From JAISFI01 sp031553775 (GTDB lineage: Bacteria; Bacteroidota; Bacteroidia; Bacteroidales; Azobacteroidaceae), in assembly GCA_031553775.1 (NCBI GenBank), contig JAVBLA010000004.1, positions 1-11,368 on the forward strand: a stretch of DNA of 11,368 nucleotides, written 5' to 3'. A program made the position numbers and the translations under genes. This document shows positions 1-6,433 of this stretch, piece by piece; positions within the stretch are counted from its first letter, which is position 1; every line of letters begins with the position of its first letter. Under the pieces are notes generated by a model, which saw only the letters and a program-made list of their open reading frames with translations, made no database searches and had not been told where the DNA came from.

Positions 1-30
1 AAAAAATGTACATTTGCCGAAAAAAGTAGC

Positions 31-684
31 ATGATCAGGGTACAACAGATAAAGAAAAGTTTTGGAGATTTGCAGGTGCTGAAAGGGATCGATCTGACGA
101 TCAACCGGGGAGAAATCGTGTCTGTTGTAGGACCGAGCGGTGCCGGTAAGACAACACTTTTGCAGATTGTGGGCACTTTGGACAGGGCCAATTCCGGTAG
201 CGTTTTGTATGAGAATGTCAATGTAAGCGCTCTTAAAGATAAAGAGCTGGCTGCATTCCGGAATAAAAATATCGGATTCATTTTCCAGTTTCATCAGTTG
301 TTGCCCGAATTTACAGCTTTGGAAAACGTGATGATTCCTGCTCTGATTGCCAGGGAAAAGAACCAAACCGCCGAAACAAAAGCCAAAGAAATCCTGGACT
401 TCCTGGGATTATCCGAACGTATGGAGCATAAACCCGCGGAACTTTCCGGTGGAGAAAAACAGCGTGTTGCAGTAGCCCGTGCACTGGTCAACAACCCGTC
501 TGTTATCCTGGCCGATGAACCCTCAGGTAGTCTGGATACCCACAACAAAGAAGAACTGCATCGCCTGTTTTTTGAACTCAGGGACAAATTCGGACAAACA
601 TTCGTAATTGTTACACACGATGAACAACTTGCATCTATAACTGACCGGACTATTCATATGATAGACGGGAGAATTAAGAGTTAA
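31..684 (+). CDS. lolD: LolD-type ABC transporter ATP-binding protein
   Basis: This 217-residue ATPase most resembles LolD of the MacB/LolD/FtsE group. LolD powers the LolCDE complex, which releases lipoproteins from the inner membrane for transfer to the outer membrane. A full ABC domain is visible: Walker A GPSGAGKT (34-41), Q-loop Gln86, signature LSGGEKQR (138-145), Walker B VILADEP (158-164), D-loop SGSLD (165-169) and switch His196. The length is typical for LolD. No LolC/LolE permease gene lies next to it, so the partner must be elsewhere and the substrate is inferred from family resemblance; a MacB-like or other ABC3-permease partner is possible. The ATG at 31 starts directly at the conserved N-terminus. 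The frame is open to the window edge, but the ten preceding codons are not LolD-like. Two other frames close just before or over this start (TAG at 27-29; TGA at 32-34), so an upstream gene may be tightly linked. The last codons and the stop lie inside a 7-bp repeat (671-690). Confidence 0.88.
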   Translation: MIRVQQIKKSFGDLQVLKGIDLTINRGEIVSVVGPSGAGKTTLLQIVGTLDRANSGSVLYENVNVSALKDKELAAFRNKNIGFIFQFHQLLPEFTALENVMIPALIAREKNQTAETKAKEILDFLGLSERMEHKPAELSGGEKQRVAVARALVNNPSVILADEPSGSLDTHNKEELHRLFFELRDKFGQTFVIVTHDEQLASITDRTIHMIDGRIKS

Positions 685-690
685 GAGTTG
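671..690. repeat. 7-bp tandem repeat, left inverted copy
   Basis: Nearly three heptamers (GAATTAA, GAGTTAA, GAGTTG) read as the reverse complement of the five-unit array at 777-811. The array covers the final codons and TAA stop of lolD, so the C-terminal residues I-K-S are encoded by repeat units. The function is unknown. Confidence 0.6.
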
Positions 691-705
691 GGATTCTTCG
701 AATCC
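691..705. other. Small hairpin after lolD
   Basis: GGATTC (691-696) and GAATCC (700-705) form a perfect 6-bp stem with a 3-nt loop, seven bases after the lolD stop. No T-run follows directly, so it is not a convincing terminator. It might stabilise the lolD mRNA 3' end. The rest of the 685-834 gap is AT-rich, with no clear promoter before the right-hand repeat array. Confidence 0.35.
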
Positions 706-776
706 TTGAATGAAGATCATTATTTCATAACTTTTTTATAGAATAAAAGAATAAAGAACTGCTTTACCGTATTCCG

Positions 777-811
777 TTAATTCTTAATTCTTAACTTTTA
801 ACTCTTAACTT
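777..811. repeat. 7-bp tandem repeat, five units
   Basis: Five consecutive heptamers fit TTAAYTY: TTAATTC, TTAATTC, TTAACTT, TTAACTC, TTAACTT. They end 23 bp before the start codon of the HHH gene. Together with the inverted copies at 671-690 they could pair across the intergenic gap. A related heptamer array with a slightly different unit lies upstream of argS (6434-6464). Confidence 0.8.
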
Positions 812-834
812 TAAAAATTTGGAGGGCCAAAACC

Positions 835-1791
835 ATGTCTTGGAAAAATTATTTTTACTTTACAAAGAAGGAAAAAATCGGTATTCTTCTTTTTTTTGCG
901 ATTATTCTCCTCATTTTTACGATAAAATTGCTGATTCCTGAATCAGTCCCTGAAGAAATCCCGGATCTTCCGGTGCAGGAATCCGTAAAACCTGAAGAGA
1001 AAAAGCCGTATTCTTCCGATTGGCCGGAAAGAAAGAAATCGTATGCCTCTTCAAAATCTTACTCATTGTATGCATTCGATCCGAATACCGCCGATTCACT
1101 GGTTTTGGTGGGTTTGGGTATTCGTCCCTATATTGCCAAAAATATTATTAAATACCGAAGTAAGGGAGGCCGTTTCAGAAAACCTGATGATTTTGCTAAA
1201 GTGTACGGAATGACTCCGGAAAAGTTTAGAGAGTTGCAGCCATATATCAGGATTGAAAACCAGGAGTATGCTAAACCGGAAGCATTTACCCGGATAAAAG
1301 AAGAGGGGGTTGTGAAAGATTCTTCTTCAAGAAAATTTTTATCGGAGAAAAAAGATCTGCCATACTCCGGCCAGGAAAAGTATCCTTCAGGTGTAAAGGT
1401 AGATATTTCTGTTGCAGATACTGCCGAACTGATAAAAATACCGAATATCGGAATTGTTTTCGCCCGGCGTATTGTCAAGTACCGGCAGATGCTCGGTGGT
1501 TATTGCCAAATCGATCAGTTAAGGGAAGTATATGGCATGTCGCCCGAATTATTTGAGAAAATTCAACCCTGGCTTGTTGTAGAAAATCCGCAGTTGGTAT
1601 TACTACCGGTCAACCGGTCTTCTGTAGAACGTTTAAAATCACATCCCTACCTGAATTTTTATCAGGCTAAGGCAATTGTAGAATTGAAAAAGAAAAAAGG
1701 AAAATTGCAGGGAATATCAGATTTGTCTTTATTGGAAGAGTTTTCTGAAACCGATCTGCAGCGAATTTCTCTTTATCTGTCGTTTGATTGA
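835..1791 (+). CDS. Membrane-anchored triple helix-hairpin-helix (ComEA-like) protein
   Basis: This 318-residue protein has a short Lys-rich N-terminus, one hydrophobic segment (about 15-34), a Pro/Glu/Lys/Ser-rich linker (35-78) and three helix-hairpin-helix repeats. Repeat 1 (about 81-140) and repeat 2 (about 187-250) share a pattern of N/D-x-A-D at the start, a Gly-Ile hairpin, KYR, and a VYGM(T/S)PE block. Repeat 3 (about 259-317) is degenerate. ComEA-type repeats usually bind DNA backbone without sequence specificity. The topology suggests a cytoplasmic N-terminus with the repeats in the periplasm, as in ComEA, but no other competence gene is visible here. Proteins of this build are common in Bacteroidota and their role is unknown to me. 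An SD-like GGAGG lies at 821-825, nine bases before the ATG. The 150-bp gap from lolD includes inverted 7-bp repeats, so co-transcription is uncertain. A terminator follows at 1804-1839. Confidence 0.85.
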   Translation: MSWKNYFYFTKKEKIGILLFFAIILLIFTIKLLIPESVPEEIPDLPVQESVKPEEKKPYSSDWPERKKSYASSKSYSLYAFDPNTADSLVLVGLGIRPYIAKNIIKYRSKGGRFRKPDDFAKVYGMTPEKFRELQPYIRIENQEYAKPEAFTRIKEEGVVKDSSSRKFLSEKKDLPYSGQEKYPSGVKVDISVADTAELIKIPNIGIVFARRIVKYRQMLGGYCQIDQLREVYGMSPELFEKIQPWLVVENPQLVLLPVNRSSVERLKSHPYLNFYQAKAIVELKKKKGKLQGISDLSLLEEFSETDLQRISLYLSFD

Positions 1792-1803
1792 GGATATCCC
1801 TAT

Positions 1804-1839
1804 AAATAGGGAGGTATATTTGTCAATTTCCCTATTTTT
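1804..1839 (+). terminator. Rho-independent terminator after the HHH gene
   Basis: AAATAGGGA (1804-1812) pairs perfectly with TCCCTATTT (1829-1837) around a 16-nt loop. The descending arm runs into a T-run (1835-1839). It begins 12 bases after the HHH gene stop. A shorter hairpin, CCCTA (1798-1802) with TAGGG (1807-1811), competes for the same ascending arm. The stem is AU-rich, so strength is uncertain. Confidence 0.6.
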
Positions 1840-1843
1840 CGTG

Positions 1844-1875
1844 ATTGCGGTAGAAATGAGAACCGGTTATCTTTG
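1844..1875 (+). promoter_or_regulatory. Bacteroidota-type promoter for candidate sRNA
   Basis: An ATTG at 1844-1847 resembles the -33 box and is followed after 20 bases by TAtcTTTG (1868-1875), a full match to the phylum's -7 element TAnnTTTG. Transcription would start near 1881-1883. No gene-sized ORF follows on this strand, and a strong terminator lies about 90 bp further on. The promoter therefore seems to drive a short untranslated transcript. Confidence 0.6.
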
Positions 1876-1880
1876 CATCG

Positions 1881-2005
1881 AGATTAAATAGTCGCATTTT
1901 TTGAAACAATGGTTCTGAAAATGCAAGAACGTAGAGAACTTTAGTAAGCCATATAAATCTTCTGTTCTGAAGTCAGGGAAGTTGTGAAACATTCCTGACT
2001 TTTTT
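1881..2005 (+). ncRNA. Candidate small RNA, about 125 nt
   Basis: The interval is bounded by a promoter (1844-1875) and an intrinsic terminator (1971-2005). Predicted internal pairing includes a 7-bp stem GCATTTT (1894-1900) with AAAATGC (1918-1924), an AGAAC (1926-1930) / GTTCT (1964-1968) pairing, and the terminator stem. It overlaps only the last three bases of the convergent luxR-type gene at its 3' end. I do not recognise the family. The size and the promoter-plus-terminator organisation resemble Bacteroidales-1/6S-type RNAs, but I could not confirm the 6S fold, and the L20 gene often near Bacteroidales-1 is absent. An 11-codon ORF (1909-1944) inside it leaves a small peptide or leader possible. 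The transcript start is inferred from the promoter. Confidence 0.5.
1971..2005 (+). terminator. Strong rho-independent terminator of candidate sRNA
   Basis: AGTCAGGGAA (1971-1980) pairs with TTCCTGACT (1992-2000), leaving one bulged G, around an 11-nt loop. Six T residues follow (2000-2005). The T-run lies only on the + strand side, so the site ends rightward transcription. It overlaps the stop codon of the converging LuxR-type gene. The HHH gene already has its own terminator upstream, so this one points to a separate short transcript. Confidence 0.75.
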
Positions 2006-2612
2006 ATTCCATATCCGAATAATCGATCAGCTTGTTCAATAAGGCATAAACCGTTAGTCCCGAAACCGATCGGATTCCGGTTTTCTTAGTGATATTCTTG
2101 CGATGGGAAATAACCGTGTGGATCGAGATATAGTGCTCATCGGCAATTTCCTTATTGGTTTTTCCTTTCGTTAGTGAGATAAGAATCTCCTTTTCCCGGT
2201 CGCTTAATCCGGTCAGATCCGATAATTCCGCAGTATTCCCATTTGCCGATAAAGTGATTTTTTCCAGTTTTTGTTGTATGATGTGCCGGGCATCGTCAAT
2301 ATAGATAACCGTATCGAACTGGTTTAGTATTTCTTCATTGATATAGGTAGAGACAAGGGCGATAATTCTTGTGTTTTTCAGGAACGGATATTCTTCCTTC
2401 AGACGGATTTTACCTGGATTTGGGATATATGCAGGATTGACGATCAGGTAATCGGATTCCTTTTCTTCGTTTTTGAGAGCAAACGAATCTATATCAGATG
2501 CAAGGTGAAATGTTCCTATACCTGCCATCCCATTGACCAAATATTTCAATCCTTCCCGGATAATAAGGGAGGGATCGATGATTGTAACGGATTTTTTAGG
2601 ATTGTTACTCAT
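2004..2612 (-). CDS. LuxR-family transcriptional regulator with degenerate receiver domain
   Basis: This 202-residue DNA-binding protein has a receiver-like N-terminal half (about 8-120) and a C-terminal LuxR/NarL helix-turn-helix (about 133-197). The HTH shows LSDREKEIL (136-144), a GKTNKEIA turn, and a recognition helix around SIHTVISHRKN (163-173). The receiver keeps Asp13 and the switch-like Ser88. The phosphoacceptor position, in the strand YLIVNPAYIP, is Asn59 instead of Asp, and the usual Lys near 105 is missing. Control by phosphorylation is therefore unlikely, and no histidine kinase is nearby. Its ATG overlaps the stop of the diiron-protein gene (ATGA, 2609-2612), with AGGGAG nine bases upstream of the start, so the two are probably translationally coupled. 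I infer that it acts on signals linked to that protein, perhaps NO, oxygen or iron damage. The targets are unknown. Confidence 0.85.
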   Translation of the reverse strand: MSNNPKKSVTIIDPSLIIREGLKYLVNGMAGIGTFHLASDIDSFALKNEEKESDYLIVNPAYIPNPGKIRLKEEYPFLKNTRIIALVSTYINEEILNQFDTVIYIDDARHIIQQKLEKITLSANGNTAELSDLTGLSDREKEILISLTKGKTNKEIADEHYISIHTVISHRKNITKKTGIRSVSGLTVYALLNKLIDYSDME

Positions 2613-3325
2613 AATTTGCTACTCCCTATCTGTTGAATAATCTCATTTTCCATTAATTCCACCACAGGAACCAACACCTTGTTTTCGATTAAAAGGTGTT
2701 TATTCAGGTCTTCTTCCAGTAAAAAAAGCTGTAGAAGGATCTCATTTCGCTCCAATGCATCATTCTTTTCCGGAATATATTTAATGAGAATGTTTTTTAA
2801 ATCCCTGACTTTTGCTTCTATATCATCGTGTTTTTCTTCAAATTCATGAATAGAAAAATTTGATATCAGCTCTTTATTCATGAGCTTTTTGATATACGGA
2901 AAAACAACCTCTTCCTCATATGCCAGGTGTTCCTGCACTTCTTTTTTATATTCCCGGAAAAAAGTTTCTACAATCCTGGCCGATGTTTTATCCCAGGCAG
3001 CCATCATTTCTTTTAATTGCTTTTCCAACTCCGGAAACCGGTAGTTCAGGTAATACGCATGAGATTTTTGTAAGTATTGTAACAACTCTCCCGGAGGGCA
3101 TTCCCCGATTTGCTCTGTTTTTGGGATATATCCCTTATAATGGAAAACACTGGTCATCAATATGAAAAAATGAATATTGATATGATGTTTCGTGCAAATC
3201 TCCTCTACGGTTTGATCTCCGAAACCCAGCCGGATACCTAAACGGTCAAGTAATAGCAAAAAATGGTAGTTATCGTCGATGATGTCCGACATTTTTATAT
3301 CTGGTTTGAAAAAAGCTGGTTTCAT
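2609..3325 (-). CDS. RIC/YtfE-like hemerythrin-domain diiron protein
   Basis: This 238-residue protein fits the plan of YtfE/ScdA (RIC), the di-iron proteins linked to repair of iron centres after nitrosative or oxidative damage. An N-terminal ScdA_N/DUF542-like helical region (about 10-70) precedes a four-helix hemerythrin domain (about 80-235). The candidate metal ligands are His89, His133, Glu137, His166, His210 and Glu214. Their spacing closely follows YtfE (His84, His129, Glu133, His160, His204, Glu208), with local motifs HxxxE at 133 and 210. The Cys-Cys pair of the RIC N-terminus is replaced: the region reads GIRLGFGDQT (30-39), with Gly34-Phe35 at the aligned positions. The redox or NO chemistry may therefore differ, and sensing is an alternative to repair. 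The start lies 29 bp after murF and the stop overlaps the LuxR-type gene. No separate promoter was seen, so it is probably carried on the upstream operon. Confidence 0.82.
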   Translation of the reverse strand: MKPAFFKPDIKMSDIIDDNYHFLLLLDRLGIRLGFGDQTVEEICTKHHINIHFFILMTSVFHYKGYIPKTEQIGECPPGELLQYLQKSHAYYLNYRFPELEKQLKEMMAAWDKTSARIVETFFREYKKEVQEHLAYEEEVVFPYIKKLMNKELISNFSIHEFEEKHDDIEAKVRDLKNILIKYIPEKNDALERNEILLQLFLLEEDLNKHLLIENKVLVPVVELMENEIIQQIGSSKL

Positions 3326-3354
3326 AAGTAAATACCTGGATAATTGTTTCTTAA

Positions 3355-4641
3355 TTATAGAAGATCAATGGTTTTTTCCAGTTTCATTCCCCTGGAACCT
3401 TTGATCAGTATCTGGTAGCCCAGTAAGGGCTCTTTTTGCAGAGATTCGATCAGTTTGTCTGTTTCAGGGAATACCGGAAATATACCATTGGCAGCTTCGG
3501 TAAATGAAGGACCGCATAGAAAAACTTTATCTACGGATATTCCGGAAATAAAATCTACTATTTTCCGGTGTTCTTCCCGGCTGCTTTCTCCCAGTTCTTT
3601 CATATCTCCCAATATCAGGGCTTTTTGAGTGGACTGAATGTCACGGAAATTTTCCAATGCTGCCAGCATACTGGTAGGATTGGCATTATATGCATCGATG
3701 ATTAACCGGTTGCGGCCGGTATCTTTGAACTGCGATCGGTTGTTCTGTGGAACATAGGAAGCAACGGCTTTGCAACAATTTTCTGGTGTGACCCCCAGAA
3801 ATTTTCCAATAGCTATTGTAGCCAGTATATTGTCTATATTGTATGCGCCGACGAGTTGGGTGTCGATGGTATAGGTTCCTTCCTTGCAATACCATTCCAT
3901 CGATAGGAGAGGAGAGAGACCGGAAACATTTCCCCAGACGAATAAGTCCGGTTCATGTCCGTAAAAGACTTTATCGATATTTACTGCAATCTCATTCAGG
4001 TAAGGATTTTCGTGGTGAATAAAAATTTTCCCACCGGTTTGCCGGATATAATCGTAGAGTTCTCCTTTGGTTTTAATGATACCTTCGAAAGAACCGAACC
4101 CTTCCAGATGTGCTTTGCCTACATTGGTAATCAGACCGTAGTCGGGCAGGGCGATTTCAGATAATGTTTTGATTTCTCCCTGGTGACTGGCACCCATTTC
4201 AATGACGGCAATCTCATGTTCGTCCGTTAACTGTAAAAGAGTCAGGGGAACCCCTATATGATTATTCAGGTTTCCCTGGGTATATAGTACTTTGTATTGA
4301 GTGGATAGAATCTGGGAAATCAGTTCTTTGGTAGTTGTTTTACCATTGGTGCCGGTAATGCCTATGACGGGAGTTCCCAGCTGTTGCCGGTGATACCGGG
4401 CCAATTGCTGCAGGGTTTGCAGGCAATCGTCTACCAGTATGATATGTTCGTCTGTGGCATAGATTGCTTCATCGGTAACGGCATAAGCACAACCGGTTTT
4501 CATGGCCTGTGATACAAAACAGTTCCCATTGAAATTTTCACCCTTTAACGCAATGAAGATAGAGCCTGGACGGCAGTTCCTGCTGTCGGTGGTAACATCC
4601 GGGTGTTGCTTGAATATACTGTATAATTGTTCTGTATTCAT
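3355..4641 (-). CDS. murF: UDP-N-acetylmuramoyl-tripeptide--D-alanyl-D-alanine ligase
   Basis: MurF joins D-Ala-D-Ala to the UDP-MurNAc-tripeptide in the cytoplasm, using ATP, as the last soluble step of the peptidoglycan stem peptide. The 428-residue sequence has the Mur N-terminal uridine-binding segment with TDSR (18-21) and a PGSIFIALKG block (25-34). The ATP-binding P-loop is GTNGKTT (97-103). The central domain includes IEMGASHQGE, and the C-terminal domain carries IIDAYNANPTS (about 312-323) and GDMKELGE (about 343-350). The length is close to, slightly shorter than, the E. coli enzyme. The gene begins six bases after argS; an AGGAT within the argS end (PDRM-stop) may serve as its ribosome site. 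That spacing implies co-transcription with lepA and argS. Other mur genes are not in the window, so it is separate from a classical division/cell-wall cluster. Confidence 0.95.
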   Translation of the reverse strand: MNTEQLYSIFKQHPDVTTDSRNCRPGSIFIALKGENFNGNCFVSQAMKTGCAYAVTDEAIYATDEHIILVDDCLQTLQQLARYHRQQLGTPVIGITGTNGKTTTKELISQILSTQYKVLYTQGNLNNHIGVPLTLLQLTDEHEIAVIEMGASHQGEIKTLSEIALPDYGLITNVGKAHLEGFGSFEGIIKTKGELYDYIRQTGGKIFIHHENPYLNEIAVNIDKVFYGHEPDLFVWGNVSGLSPLLSMEWYCKEGTYTIDTQLVGAYNIDNILATIAIGKFLGVTPENCCKAVASYVPQNNRSQFKDTGRNRLIIDAYNANPTSMLAALENFRDIQSTQKALILGDMKELGESSREEHRKIVDFISGISVDKVFLCGPSFTEAANGIFPVFPETDKLIESLQKEPLLGYQILIKGSRGMKLEKTIDLL

Positions 4642-4647
4642 ACTATT

Positions 4648-6429
4648 TTACATCCTATCTGGAACCTGGATGCCGAGCAGGGCCATTCCTGACCGGATGA
4701 CTTTTCCTATATTTTTTGACAAAACCAGACGGAAAATTTTCAGATTTTCATTTTCTTCCCTCAAAATGGAAAAATCATGATAAAACTGGTTGTATTCCTT
4801 GACCAGTTCGTAAATGTAGTTGGCGATCACTGCCGGACTGTATACTTCTCCGGCTTCCCTGACGATATCTTTGAAGGCGGCTACCGATTGAATCAGTTCT
4901 TCTTCTTTGGTACTGACCGGAAGTCCCGGTTGTACTTTTTCTGGGAGAGCGATGCCTTGTTCGGCGGCTTTTCGCAGTACGGATTGTATCCTGGCATGGG
5001 TATACTGGATAAAGGGACCTGTATTTCCGTTGAAGTCTATGGATTCTTTCGGATTGAAAGTCATATTTTTCTTCGGATCTACTTTCAGGATGAAATATTT
5101 CAAGGCTCCCAATCCCACGATTTCAACGATGTGATCAGCCTCTTCTTTTGTACAATTGTCTAATTTACCTAATTCTTCGGAAGTTTGTCTGGCGGTCTGT
5201 ACCATCTCCTCGATCAGGTCGTCGGCATCGACTACTGTCCCTTCCCGGGATTTCATTTTCCCCTCCGGCAGTTCTACCATTCCATAAGAGAAGTGTACCA
5301 ATCCTTTGCCGAACTCGAATCCTAATTTATCTAACAAAATGGAAAGTACCTGGAAATGATAATTTTGTTCGTTGCCGACCACATACACCATTTTATTGAT
5401 AGGATAATCGTCGAACCGGAGTTTGGCGGTGCCAATATCCTGGGTCATATATACGGAAGTGCCATCGGCACGTAATAAAAGTTTGTTATCTAATCCGTCG
5501 GCAGTCAGGTCGGCCCATACGGAACCATCTTCTTTTTCATAGAAGATACCTTTTTGAAGACCTCCCATTACCTGCTCTTTTCCGGTCAGGTAAGTTTCCG
5601 ATTCATAATATATTTTGTCGAAATCTACACCCATCCGTTTATAGGTTTCGTCGAAGCCGGAATATACCCAACTGTTCATCATGCTCCAGAGTTGTACGGT
5701 TTCCGGATCACCCGCTTCCCATTGACGAAGCATTTCGCGGGCTTCGGCCATCAGGGAAGATTGCGCCTCTGCTTCCTCTTTCTTTAATCCCTGAAATTCT
5801 AATACACGAAGCTCTTCTTTGTATCTCTTGTCGAAAAGTACATAGAAATCGCCGATCAAATGATCTCCTTTTTTACCGGTCGATTCAGGACTTGCACCTT
5901 CACCCCATTTTTTCCAGGCCAGCATGGATTTACAGATATGGATGCCCCGGTCGTTCACAATATTGGTCTTAACCACTTTGTATCCGTTGGCCTTCATAAT
6001 TTCAGCCAGACTGAATCCTAACAGATTATTCCGTACATGTCCCAGGTGTAATGGTTTGTTTGTGTTGGGTGATGAATATTCGATCATTACTAACGGGGCA
6101 TTTTCTCCCGCTTTGGTCAGTCCGTAATCTGCGTCAGCATGTATTTCATTCAGTAGTTCCAACCAATGATCCGGCGAAATAGTCAGGTTCAGGAATCCTT
6201 TGATCACATTGTAATCGGCAATGGCAGGAACGTTCTGCTTCAGGTATTTTCCGGTTTCTTCTGCCGTTTGTTCGGGATTTTTCTTTGAAATCTTCAGAAG
6301 CGGAAATACTACTAAAGTGAGGTGTCCTTCGAATTCTTTTTTTGTTTTTTGTAATTGAACCTGAGACTCTGGGATCTCCTGGTTATATAAGTTACTGATG
6401 GCTTGTGTTACTGATGATTGGAGGCTCAT
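4648..6429 (-). CDS. argS: Arginyl-tRNA synthetase
   Basis: ArgRS is a class I synthetase that charges tRNA-Arg in the cytoplasm. The 593-residue protein shows the family's N-terminal add-on domain (about 1-100), then the catalytic start SSPNTNKPLHLGHVRNN (119-135) containing the HIGH-type motif HLGH (128-131). The KMSK-like loop is KMKS (391-394), within LPEGKMKSREGTVVDADD. The C-terminal DALR anticodon-binding domain starts near FIQYTHARIQSVLRKA (about 474-489) and runs to the end. All parts are in the expected order at normal family length. The start at 6429 lies just after a 7-bp repeat array, and the 75-bp gap from lepA shows no obvious promoter or terminator. It is therefore probably expressed from the lepA promoter. 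No strong SD is visible. Confidence 0.97.
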   Translation of the reverse strand: MSLQSSVTQAISNLYNQEIPESQVQLQKTKKEFEGHLTLVVFPLLKISKKNPEQTAEETGKYLKQNVPAIADYNVIKGFLNLTISPDHWLELLNEIHADADYGLTKAGENAPLVMIEYSSPNTNKPLHLGHVRNNLLGFSLAEIMKANGYKVVKTNIVNDRGIHICKSMLAWKKWGEGASPESTGKKGDHLIGDFYVLFDKRYKEELRVLEFQGLKKEEAEAQSSLMAEAREMLRQWEAGDPETVQLWSMMNSWVYSGFDETYKRMGVDFDKIYYESETYLTGKEQVMGGLQKGIFYEKEDGSVWADLTADGLDNKLLLRADGTSVYMTQDIGTAKLRFDDYPINKMVYVVGNEQNYHFQVLSILLDKLGFEFGKGLVHFSYGMVELPEGKMKSREGTVVDADDLIEEMVQTARQTSEELGKLDNCTKEEADHIVEIVGLGALKYFILKVDPKKNMTFNPKESIDFNGNTGPFIQYTHARIQSVLRKAAEQGIALPEKVQPGLPVSTKEEELIQSVAAFKDIVREAGEVYSPAVIANYIYELVKEYNQFYHDFSILREENENLKIFRLVLSKNIGKVIRSGMALLGIQVPDRM

Positions 6430-6433
6430 TTTA

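Noticed and set aside
1..34. Possible 3' end of an upstream gene, in frame 3 (TAG 27-29) or frame 2 (TGA 32-34, ATGA overlap with lolD)
   Set aside because: Only about ten codons are visible in either frame and neither gives a recognisable C-terminus.
711..737. AT-rich hairpin (ATGAA/TTCAT) followed by a T-run, as a lolD terminator
   Set aside because: The stem is only five A/T-rich pairs with a nine-base loop and the T-run is offset; too weak to call.
1856..1891. 11-codon ORF (ATG 1856 to TAG 1889-1891) in the gap after the HHH gene
   Set aside because: It overlaps the promoter -7 element, has no ribosome site, and most of it would lie upstream of the inferred transcript start.
1971..2005. 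The strong hairpin as terminator of the leftward operon
   Set aside because: On the - strand no T-run follows the stem and the hairpin lies right at the stop codon; the T-run supports only rightward termination.
1881..2005. Firm assignment of the candidate RNA as 6S, SRP RNA or tRNA-like
   Set aside because: I could not fold a 6S-type central bubble with a long closing stem, there is no SRP GGAA-loop motif, and no cloverleaf.
4777..5163. 128-codon open frame on the + strand
   Set aside because: It lies entirely antisense to argS, whose catalytic motifs and length are intact, and has no family resemblance.
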